From CAYRJA01 sp964424455 (GTDB lineage: Bacteria; Bacteroidota; Bacteroidia; Chitinophagales; UBA10324): a stretch of DNA of 17,137 bases. Made by a program: the position numbers and the translations under genes. The first letter of the stretch is position 1. Each line of letters opens with the position of its first letter. This document shows, piece after piece, positions 7,014 through 13,190 of the stretch. The DNA lies in the NCBI GenBank assembly GCA_964424455.1, contig CAYRJA010000065.1, positions 1-17,137 on the forward strand, in the 5' to 3' direction. Below the pieces are notes generated by a model. That model was not told the origin of the DNA. It saw nothing but the letters and a program-made list of their open reading frames with translations, and did no database searches.

Positions 7014-7034
7014 ATTTATTTATCACTCATTTTG

Positions 7035-7063
7035 AAAAGGAACTTTGTTACAGAGTTCCTTTT
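7035..7063 (+). terminator. Intrinsic terminator of ahcY with TGTTACA in its loop
   Basis: A perfect 10-bp stem, AAAAGGAACT (7035-7044) with AGTTCCTTTT (7054-7063), is followed by more T (CTTTTTTG). The 9-nt loop is TTGTTACAG and contains one copy of the dispersed 7-mer at 7046-7052. Confidence 0.9.
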
Positions 7064-7108
7064 CTTTTTTGTTTCATTTGCTTTTCTTTGGATAAAGTAA
7101 TAAGAACA

Positions 7109-7825
7109 ATGGACACTCGTTTATCGGTAAACATCAACAAATTTGCTACGCTGAGGAATGCACGCGGCGGCAATCTTCCCGATGTAATCAAAGCGGCAAA
7201 AGACTGTGAAAGATTCGGTGCACAGGGAATTACAGTACATCCCCGACCTGATGAACGGCATATACGGTATGATGATGTTTACAAACTGAAAGAAGTGGTA
7301 ACGACCGAATTTAACATAGAAGGGAATCCCATCTCGTCATTTATTGAATTGGTAAAAAAAGTAAAACCTCATCAGTGTACACTAGTTCCGGATGCTTCGG
7401 ATGCGATTACATCTGACCACGGATGGGACACTATAAGGCATCAGGAATTTTTGTCAGCAACAATAGCTGAGTTGAAAAATGCAGGTATTCGTGTTTCAGT
7501 TTTTATTGATCCGATTGCACAATTTATAGAAGGAGCGAAGAAAGCGGGCGCTGACAGGATTGAATTATACACGGGACCTTATGCACATATTTTTCCAACG
7601 GACAAACATAATGCTGTAACACCTTTTATTCATGCAGCCAAATATGCAGATGATATCGGATTGGGCGTAAATGCAGGGCATGATTTGAATTTGGATAATC
7701 TCTCATTCTTCAAAAAAAATATTTCCTCATTAGCAGAGGTTTCCATAGGGCACGCACTGATATGTGACGCAATTTATTTCGGATTGGAAAATACAATTCA
7801 ACTCTATAAACGACAGTTGGTTTAG
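7109..7825 (+). CDS. pdxJ: Pyridoxine 5'-phosphate synthase
   Basis: PdxJ condenses 1-deoxy-D-xylulose 5-phosphate with 3-amino-2-oxopropyl phosphate to make pyridoxine 5'-phosphate, the last ring-forming step of the DXP-dependent vitamin B6 pathway. The family signature RLSVNINKFATLRNARGG begins at residue 4. Catalytic residues are visible as His44 (GITVHPRPDERHI), Glu71 (EFNIEGNP) and the His in GVNAGHDLNLDNL near 190, matching His45, Glu72 and His193 of the E. coli enzyme. I chose the ATG at 7109 (238 aa) because it places the signature where the family has it; an in-frame TTG at 7088 would add seven residues. The stop TAG shares its last G with the GTG start of the sigma factor, suggesting translational coupling. 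Confidence 0.95.
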   Translation: MDTRLSVNINKFATLRNARGGNLPDVIKAAKDCERFGAQGITVHPRPDERHIRYDDVYKLKEVVTTEFNIEGNPISSFIELVKKVKPHQCTLVPDASDAITSDHGWDTIRHQEFLSATIAELKNAGIRVSVFIDPIAQFIEGAKKAGADRIELYTGPYAHIFPTDKHNAVTPFIHAAKYADDIGLGVNAGHDLNLDNLSFFKKNISSLAEVSIGHALICDAIYFGLENTIQLYKRQLV

Positions 7826-8400
7826 TGGAAAAAATATTTTCCATAAAAGAACTGAGTGATGCTGAGTTATTGAACAGGTATAAAACATCGGCAGATAAGA
7901 ACTTCATCGGTGAATTATATCTCCGCTATACTCATTTAGTGCTGGGCGTGTGTATGAAATATCTGAAAGACAGAGAGGAGAGCCGCGATGCCATGATGCA
8001 GATTTTTGAAAAACTGCTGAAAGATTTATTGCAGTACGAAGTGAAAGAATTCCGGTACTGGCTGCATACTGTAACACGAAATCACTGCCTGATGATTTTA
8101 AGAAAGAAACAATCGCAGTTGCAAAAAGGAAAAGAGTGGAAGACAGAAGCGGAATCATTTATGGAAATACCTTCCGGTTTTCATCTTAATCAGGATGAAC
8201 AGGAAATACAGATAACTCAGATGGAAAAAGCCATTCAGAAACTAAATCAGGAACAAAAAATATGTATTGAATTATTTTATCTTCAAAACAAGACCTATAA
8301 AGAAGTGGCTGACCAAACCGGTTTCTCTATGAACGAGATAAAGAGCTATATTCAGAATGGGAAAAGAAATTTAAAAATACTGATGACTACAAAAGCATGA
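7825..8400 (+). CDS. ECF-type sigma-70 family RNA polymerase sigma factor
   Basis: At 191 aa this is the usual size for an extracytoplasmic-function sigma factor. Residues about 28-66 form region 2 (ELYLRYTHLVLGVCMKYL, then REESRDAMMQIFEKLL), which binds core polymerase and the -10 element. A short linker with FRYWLHTVTRNHCLMILRKKQ follows. Residues about 136-187 form region 4 (LNQEQKICIELFYLQNKTYKEVADQTGFS and a helix-turn-helix), which reads the -35 element. The start is GTG at 7825, overlapping the pdxJ stop by one base. The stop overlaps the ATG of the anti-sigma gene by four bases (ATGA). The pair is therefore translated together, the standard arrangement for a sigma factor and its membrane-bound inhibitor. 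The target genes cannot be told from the window. Confidence 0.9.
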   Translation: MEKIFSIKELSDAELLNRYKTSADKNFIGELYLRYTHLVLGVCMKYLKDREESRDAMMQIFEKLLKDLLQYEVKEFRYWLHTVTRNHCLMILRKKQSQLQKGKEWKTEAESFMEIPSGFHLNQDEQEIQITQMEKAIQKLNQEQKICIELFYLQNKTYKEVADQTGFSMNEIKSYIQNGKRNLKILMTTKA

Positions 8401-9476
8401 CACGGCTATCTTCCATATTTGAAAACTCTCCACACCTATCGCGTAATGAAATGCTTGATTATGTGGATGGGAAATTAGCGGGTGAAAAGCTGCACTGTGC
8501 AGAGCATCATTTAATTGATTGTGAATTTTGTTCGGAAGCAGTTGAGGGATTGAAACAGACAAGCGCTGCGGAAGCAAAAGAAATTCTTGAAACAACAGAT
8601 GAAAAAGTTTATAAATCCATTCAACCGAAAAAGGAATCGGCTATTATTATCCGCCGCTGGTTGGCATTTGCAGCAGTTTTCTTAGTGTTGATTGCCGGTT
8701 CATTTTATCTTAATCATTTCCTGCATCAAAAAAATAAACAGATTGTTCAGGATGTAAATCCACCGACTGTTACAGCTATTCGTTCTGCTGACTCTGCTCA
8801 GGAATTTGCAACATCCGAAAGCAGTACAATGGAAAACAAAATAACAGCAAATGAACCTCTGCCACCGCCAGAAAGCAAGAAGAGCGATACAAAGACGAAT
8901 TCACATAGTAAGAATTTAACTAATTCCACTGCTGTTGAAAAAGAAAATTTTCCTGTCACCGCTTCAACAACACAGGCAAAAAGTTTGGAAGAAGAACAAT
9001 CTGTTACAGGTGTAACTATGTATGACAACAAAACGCAGCATATTCCTTCTGCTCCGCCAAATCCGGTTTCACGGCAGGAGAATTCTCCGGTTTCTTCTGT
9101 AACAGCAGATGATTCAAATCCGGAAACAAGCAAAGGGAAGAAAACGGGAATAGATTATTATTATGAGAATAATTTCTCGGAAGCATTAAAGATTTTTGCC
9201 AAGCAGTATAATAAAGATAATACCAATCTTGAAGCTGCCTATTATGCTGGAGTTTGTGAATTGCGTCTTAAAGAATACATCAAAGCCATCAGTTATTTCA
9301 ATATAGTATTAGTAAATCCTTTAAACGCTTATTACTCAAAAGCAGAATGGCAAAAGAGTTTGGCGCTTCTATCAATAGGAGATAAATTTTCAGCAAAAGA
9401 CCTGTTGAATAAAATTATTTCAGAAGGAAAAGAATTTAAAGATTCCGCTCAGGTAAAACTGTTACAGACCGAATAA
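8397..9476 (+). CDS. Zinc-finger anti-sigma-like membrane protein with C-terminal TPR domain
   Basis: A 359 aa protein in four parts. Residues 15-55 carry a zinc-binding anti-sigma (ZAS/zf-HC2-like) motif, H38-x3-C42-x2-C45, preceded by LDYVDGKLAGEKLHCAEH. One membrane helix follows at about 88-105, with RR just before it, so the N-terminus is cytoplasmic. A low-complexity Ser/Thr/Pro/Glu-rich linker (about 106-245) lies outside the inner membrane. The C-terminus (about 250-359) has TPR-like helices (EAAYYAGVCELRLKEYIKAI, YYSKAEWQKSLALL). The expected role is to hold the adjacent sigma factor inactive at the membrane until a periplasmic signal, perhaps sensed through the TPRs, releases it. 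This function is inferred from domains and from the 4-bp overlap with the sigma gene. Four TGTWACA copies lie in or at the end of the gene. Confidence 0.85.
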   Translation: MTRLSSIFENSPHLSRNEMLDYVDGKLAGEKLHCAEHHLIDCEFCSEAVEGLKQTSAAEAKEILETTDEKVYKSIQPKKESAIIIRRWLAFAAVFLVLIAGSFYLNHFLHQKNKQIVQDVNPPTVTAIRSADSAQEFATSESSTMENKITANEPLPPPESKKSDTKTNSHSKNLTNSTAVEKENFPVTASTTQAKSLEEEQSVTGVTMYDNKTQHIPSAPPNPVSRQENSPVSSVTADDSNPETSKGKKTGIDYYYENNFSEALKIFAKQYNKDNTNLEAAYYAGVCELRLKEYIKAISYFNIVLVNPLNAYYSKAEWQKSLALLSIGDKFSAKDLLNKIISEGKEFKDSAQVKLLQTE

Positions 9477-9489
9477 CGGAGAAATACAA

Positions 9490-10203
9490 TTAACCTTTAA
9501 GAGTATGAAAAACCTGCTGCACATCATCATCTTCTTCTAAATTCTCAATCAGGTTTAATACTTCTTCTTCCTGTGCGTCAGTAAGATCCTCTTTATAGAC
9601 AGTAGGAACACGGATTAGTTCGGCGCTTTTTACTAAAACATTTTTCTCATCTAATCCTTTCTGCATATTTCCGAAGTCGGCAAACTGAGTATAGATAATT
9701 ACATGTTCATCATCCTGAGTGATTTCTTCTGCACCTGCATCAATCAGGTCAAGTTCCATTTCTTCAAGATTAATATCGCTTTTCAGTATTTTAAAAACAC
9801 CTTTACGGGTAAAAGCAAACGCTACAGAACCGGAAGTACCGAGAGTTCCGTTTCCTTTACTCATAATCAAACGAAGATTGGCAACCGTGCGTGTAGGATT
9901 ATCTGTTGCTGTTTCAATCATTAATGCCACACCATGAGGGGCATAACCTTCATACACCACTTCTTCCAAACCCTTTTCATCTTTTGAAGAAGCGCGCTTA
10001 ATAGCAGCTTCAATTTTATCTTTGGGCATGTTAGCACCTCTTGCATTCTGTATAACTACCTTAAGGCGAGGATTACTTTCAGGGTTAGAGCCGCCACTTC
10101 TTACAGCCAAAGCAATTTCCTTTCCGATGCGGGTAAATAATTTGGATATTCTGGCATTGCGGGCAAAAATGGTTGCCTTCCGGGTTTCAAATATTCTTCC
10201 CAT
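9490..10203 (-). CDS. YebC/PmpR family DNA-binding regulator / translation factor
   Basis: From the ATG at 10203 the protein is 237 aa, the family norm, and begins MGRIFETRKATIFARNARIS. Family landmarks are ARGANMPKDKIEAAIKRAS, EEVVYEGYAPHGVALMIE, RTVANLRLIMSKGNG and SGSVAFAF. Family members are known as DNA-binding regulators (PmpR) or as ribosome-associated factors that help at difficult sequences (TACO1/YebC); which applies here is not visible. An upstream in-frame ATG at 10266 would add 21 hydrophobic residues. It is rejected because a TAnnTTTG promoter (10227-10234) lies inside that extension. The gene is convergent with the anti-sigma gene, 13 bp away, with no obvious terminator between them. 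Confidence 0.93.
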   Translation of the reverse strand: MGRIFETRKATIFARNARISKLFTRIGKEIALAVRSGGSNPESNPRLKVVIQNARGANMPKDKIEAAIKRASSKDEKGLEEVVYEGYAPHGVALMIETATDNPTRTVANLRLIMSKGNGTLGTSGSVAFAFTRKGVFKILKSDINLEEMELDLIDAGAEEITQDDEHVIIYTQFADFGNMQKGLDEKNVLVKSAELIRVPTVYKEDLTDAQEEEVLNLIENLEEDDDVQQVFHTLKG

Positions 10204-10226
10204 TATGATTCTGATTTTAAGAATTG

Positions 10227-10234
10227 CAAAGGTA
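10227..10234 (-). promoter_or_regulatory. -7 promoter element for the yebC-family gene
   Basis: TACCTTTG on the minus strand matches TAnnTTTG and lies 23 bp upstream of the ATG at 10203. It fixes that start, because the longer frame would begin upstream of the transcript. No -33 TTG at normal spacing was seen. Confidence 0.55.
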
Positions 10235-10296
10235 AAAAATGTGATTAAAAAATTATTCTTCAGCACACTTTAATCCTATTGAATCTCTTATTACAA

Positions 10297-10327
10297 AAAA
10301 AGCTCCTCATATACTGAAGAGCTTTTT
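10297..10327 (-). terminator. Intrinsic terminator downstream of rplS
   Basis: On the minus strand AAAAAGCTC pairs with GAGCTTTTT. The stem extends through a T-G pair and TCA/TGA to a GTATA loop, about 13 bp in all, followed by T residues. Its A-rich opposite flank could allow it to act in both directions. It lies between rplS and the promoter of the yebC-family gene. Confidence 0.8.
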
Positions 10328-10339
10328 AGAAAATTGTAA

Positions 10340-10355
10340 CAGTAATTTGTTACTG
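10340..10355. repeat. Small palindrome across the rplS stop codon
   Basis: CAGTAA (10340-10345) and TTACTG (10350-10355) form a perfect 6-bp stem with loop TTTG. One arm includes the rplS stop codon. It overlaps the end of a TGTAACA copy (10335-10341). Its role is unknown; it may be an extra 3' hairpin before the main terminator. Confidence 0.45.
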
Positions 10356-10748
10356 GGTTACTGTCTGTTCTTCCGCAGGAGTTGTAGTTTCTTCCGTAAT
10401 GTTCATGCGCTTCTCGCGGATGCGTGCTTTTTTACCTTTCAAATCGCGCAGATAGAAAATACGGGCACGGCGTACTCTTCCTTTTCTATTCAGTTCTATT
10501 CTGTCAATGTTCGGGGAGTAAATGGGGAAGATACGGTCAACACCTACACTGTTAGAAATTTTTCGTACGGTGAAAGTCTGAGTAGAGCCACTTCCGCGGC
10601 GCTGAATCACTTCACCTTTGAATGCCTGTATTCTTTCTTTATTTCCTTCAATAATTTTGTAATAAACAGTGATGTTGTCACCTGCTTTAAAATCAGGATA
10701 TTCTTTCTTCTTTGTGAGTTCTGAGTGAACAAACTTAATCGCGTCCAT
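10350..10748 (-). CDS. rplS: Ribosomal protein L19 (bL19)
   Basis: A 132 aa large-subunit ribosomal protein that lies at the 30S-50S interface. Family features are FKAGDNITVYYKIIEGNKERIQ, FKGEVIQRRGSGSTQTFTVRK and GVDRIFPIYSPNIDRIEL, ending in the basic VRRARIFYLRDLKGKKARIREKR. The usual length is about 115 aa. Here the core is followed by an acidic, Thr-rich tail of about 15 residues (TEETTTPAEEQTVTQ). The gene has its own full promoter (TTTG-N18-TATCTTTG) about 27 bp upstream and a strong terminator downstream, so it is a single-gene unit. The rpsP-rimM-trmD genes that accompany it in many other bacteria are absent. Confidence 0.97.
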   Translation of the reverse strand: MDAIKFVHSELTKKKEYPDFKAGDNITVYYKIIEGNKERIQAFKGEVIQRRGSGSTQTFTVRKISNSVGVDRIFPIYSPNIDRIELNRKGRVRRARIFYLRDLKGKKARIREKRMNITEETTTPAEEQTVTQ

Positions 10749-10774
10749 ATTCCGAGTATTTTTAAATTGGGTCG

Positions 10775-10804
10775 CAAAGATATGCTATTCTGTTAATTAT
10801 CAAA
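10775..10804 (-). promoter_or_regulatory. Complete Bacteroidota-type promoter for rplS
   Basis: On the minus strand a TTTG -33 box (10801-10804), an 18-bp spacer and TATCTTTG (10775-10782) match TTTG-N(~19)-TAnnTTTG. It is the best promoter in the window and fits a highly expressed ribosomal gene. Confidence 0.75.
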
Positions 10805-10827
10805 TACCCTTTGCAGAGATAATGCAG

Positions 10828-11763
10828 CTATTTTTCAATAAGCCCTCGACCTGTTTTCTTTATAAGGTTTTGTTCTTGCAATTCTTTCACAATACGGTCA
10901 AGCACCCCATTGATGAAATCACCACTTTTAGGAGTGGAATAGAGCTTTGAAATATCAATGTATTCGTTGATGGAAACCTTCATTGGAATATTTGAAATGT
11001 AGAGCACCTCTGACAGCGCTAATTTCATTAATAGCAAGTCCACTTGCGCAAGTCGTTCCTTATCCCAGTTTTTCAATTTGGGCGTAATTAATCCGGTGAG
11101 ATATTCTTCGTTTTGATAAGTGTATTTCAAAAGGTCTGTTGCAAACTTATTTTCCTCCACCAAATCAGTTTGCCAGCTTGAAATTTTATTAGCGGATAGT
11201 TGTTCAATAGCGTTTGAAACAGCAAACAGAATTACTTCGGTATCGTCAGGCCAGTTGGGAAATATATCTTCCATCAACTGGTGAAATAATTCCTGCTTGA
11301 ACAAAATCTTTTTGTAAAGAAACTGCAGTATCCGTTTGTCGTCATCTACGGTTGTTTGTTCTTTGGCAACATAAGTTTTATATTCATTAGTTGCAGCAAG
11401 CAGATGAAAAAATTTATGCGCATGGTCTTTATCAAAGTAGTGTTCTAATTTTTCTCTTCTGATAAAACGGATAAAATCTTCATCAAGCGCCAACCGCTGC
11501 AATACAGGGTTATGAAATAGTTTTACAGAAACATTCTTGTCTTCTTCCGTGGGTAGAAATTTGCTGGCACGGATAATAGCATCTTCATTGACATATTCAG
11601 CAGTCTTAACAATGATATACAGATTATAGACGAAGGTCCGGTAAAAGTTCTGAATGCTTTCCTTTAGCTGGCTCTCTAACCTCTCATAAGGTAAATCAGG
11701 GTTTTGTTCATGCATATACATAGATTGCATGGTTTTTACTCTGATGTTTCTTCTGCTGAGCAT
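10828..11763 (-). CDS. nusB: Transcription antitermination protein NusB, long Bacteroidota form
   Basis: NusB binds boxA RNA with S10 (NusE) to form the antitermination complex on rRNA operons. The protein is 311 aa, about twice the E. coli length, as is usual for Bacteroidota. It opens MLSRRNIRVKTMQSMYMHEQ, the basic first helix of the fold. The middle (about 60-200) is a lineage-specific helical insertion. The C-terminal half carries the recognisable core: NWDKERLAQVDLLLMKLALSE, IPMKVSINEYIDISKLYSTPKSGDFINGVLDRI. The gene stops 23 bp upstream of the rplS promoter. No confident promoter was found in the 110 bp between it and leucine dehydrogenase. It contains no TGTWACA copy. Confidence 0.92.
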   Translation of the reverse strand: MLSRRNIRVKTMQSMYMHEQNPDLPYERLESQLKESIQNFYRTFVYNLYIIVKTAEYVNEDAIIRASKFLPTEEDKNVSVKLFHNPVLQRLALDEDFIRFIRREKLEHYFDKDHAHKFFHLLAATNEYKTYVAKEQTTVDDDKRILQFLYKKILFKQELFHQLMEDIFPNWPDDTEVILFAVSNAIEQLSANKISSWQTDLVEENKFATDLLKYTYQNEEYLTGLITPKLKNWDKERLAQVDLLLMKLALSEVLYISNIPMKVSINEYIDISKLYSTPKSGDFINGVLDRIVKELQEQNLIKKTGRGLIEK

Positions 11764-11873
11764 TGATGATGATTAATTAGAAACGAAAAAAAATTACAGG
11801 GAAGAGGATAAAATGGTTAAACTCATTAATACCGGAGCGCTTCAAGTACCTAAAGCTAATTTTCTGAATGTTG

Positions 11874-12980
11874 TTACATTCTTGAGTGAAGCAAAGCAAT
11901 GTCCTTTATTCTTCTTTCCGCTAATTTCATTGCTGCCTGCTGAGTAGTAATGTTTTCAGATTTTGCAATATTGAATACTTTAAGCGTACGGTCGTAGATT
12001 CTTTCTGTTTGCATCATCACACGGTCACGGTTATATCCACTGAGTTCTGAACATACATTAATCAGCCCTCCGGCATTAATCAGGAAATCAGGCGCATATA
12101 ATATACCTTTCTCAATCAGCATGCGTCCATGAATTTCTTCATTTTCCAACTGGTTGTTGGCAGAGCCGGCAACAATAGAGCATTTCAACCGCTCAATGGT
12201 TTCTGTGTTCAGGGTTGCGCCGAGTGCACAAGGGGCGTAAATATCAACATCCAAATCATAAACAGATTCAGGGTCTGCAACTTTAATCTTATACTTGTTT
12301 GAGATATTTTGAATACGGTCTTTAAAAATATCAGAAATGTAAACAACAGCTCCGGCTTCGGTTAACAGTTTTACTAAATACTCTCCAACATGACCAACTC
12401 CTTGAACCAATACTTTTTTGCCTGACAAATCATCCTTTCCATATACTTCTTTTGCTGCTGCTTTTAATCCGAGAAAAGTACCATAAGCTGTAACAGGTGA
12501 CGGATCTCCACCTCCACCCATACTTTCAGGCAATCCGGTTACTTGCTTGGTTTCCATGGAGATATATTCCATATCCATAGTATTAGTGCCGACATCTTCG
12601 GCAGTAATGTATTTTCCTCTTAAACTATCCACAAACTTTCCATACCGGCGAAACAGCGCTTCCGATTTATCTTTTCTTGAATCGCCGATAATCACCGCTT
12701 TACCACCGCCGAGGTTTAGTCCGGCTGCCGCAGCTTTGAAAGTCATACCGCGTGACAGGCGAAGCACATCATTAACAGCATCAGCTTCTGAGCTGTAATT
12801 CCAAAAACGAGTTCCGCCCAATGCGGGACCAAGAATAGTATTATGAATGGCTACGATGGATTTTAGTCCTGATTCTTTATCATGGAAAAACGAAACCTGT
12901 TCGTGTTCATGTGTTGCAATTTGATCAAATACAGAAGTAGAATTATTTGAAACCTGAGTCAGAGTTTTAACAACAGTCAT
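11874..12980 (-). CDS. Leucine (Glu/Leu/Phe/Val-family) dehydrogenase
   Basis: An NAD-dependent oxidative deaminase, most likely acting on leucine and other branched-chain amino acids in catabolism. Signs are GPALGGTRFW, the catalytic GLNLGGGKAVI with Lys94 and TFKAA (Lys82) just before it, and the ITAEDVGTN segment. The Rossmann loop VLVQGVGHVGEYL, APCALGATLN and the tail PDFLINAGGLINVCSE also fit. I place the start at the ATG at 12980 (368 aa), where the sequence reads MTVVKTLTQVSNN. A longer frame starts at 13022, inside the promoter, and is rejected. The stop codon TAA lies within a TGTAACA motif (11872-11878). Glutamate or phenylalanine dehydrogenase activity is less likely by length and motif but not excluded. 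Confidence 0.9.
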   Translation of the reverse strand: MTVVKTLTQVSNNSTSVFDQIATHEHEQVSFFHDKESGLKSIVAIHNTILGPALGGTRFWNYSSEADAVNDVLRLSRGMTFKAAAAGLNLGGGKAVIIGDSRKDKSEALFRRYGKFVDSLRGKYITAEDVGTNTMDMEYISMETKQVTGLPESMGGGGDPSPVTAYGTFLGLKAAAKEVYGKDDLSGKKVLVQGVGHVGEYLVKLLTEAGAVVYISDIFKDRIQNISNKYKIKVADPESVYDLDVDIYAPCALGATLNTETIERLKCSIVAGSANNQLENEEIHGRMLIEKGILYAPDFLINAGGLINVCSELSGYNRDRVMMQTERIYDRTLKVFNIAKSENITTQQAAMKLAERRIKDIALLHSRM

Positions 12981-13019
12981 TATGGCTAATATTTGTTTAT
13001 GAAATAATAATGAGGTTGG

Positions 13020-13049
13020 CAAAGCTAAATTATTTTTTCAAGTTAACAA
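13020..13049 (-). promoter_or_regulatory. Promoter for leucine dehydrogenase
   Basis: On the minus strand TTG (13047-13049), a 19-bp spacer and TAGCTTTG (13020-13027) match the Bacteroidota consensus. The transcript start would fall near 13013, downstream of the longer frame's ATG at 13022, which supports the start at 12980. Confidence 0.65.
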
Positions 13050-13101
13050 TTTAAGTATCGAGCTATATATTCAACTCAGCAGATTCTTTGACAGATAAAA
13101 T

Positions 13102-13109
13102 TATTTTTG
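13102..13109 (+). promoter_or_regulatory. Possible -7 element for the TMTC-like gene
   Basis: TATTTTTG matches TAnnTTTG and is divergent from the leucine dehydrogenase promoter. The only nearby TTTG (13087-13090) is too close for a normal -33 box. The TTG at its end is also the first codon of the longest possible frame, so a start at 13191 is more likely. Confidence 0.4.
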
Positions 13110-13190
13110 TCTTTTCTAAAATTTACTTGCTTAATTACTAATCCATTGCCTAATAAAGAGAAGCTAAATACAAAAGTAAAAAGCAGTTTG

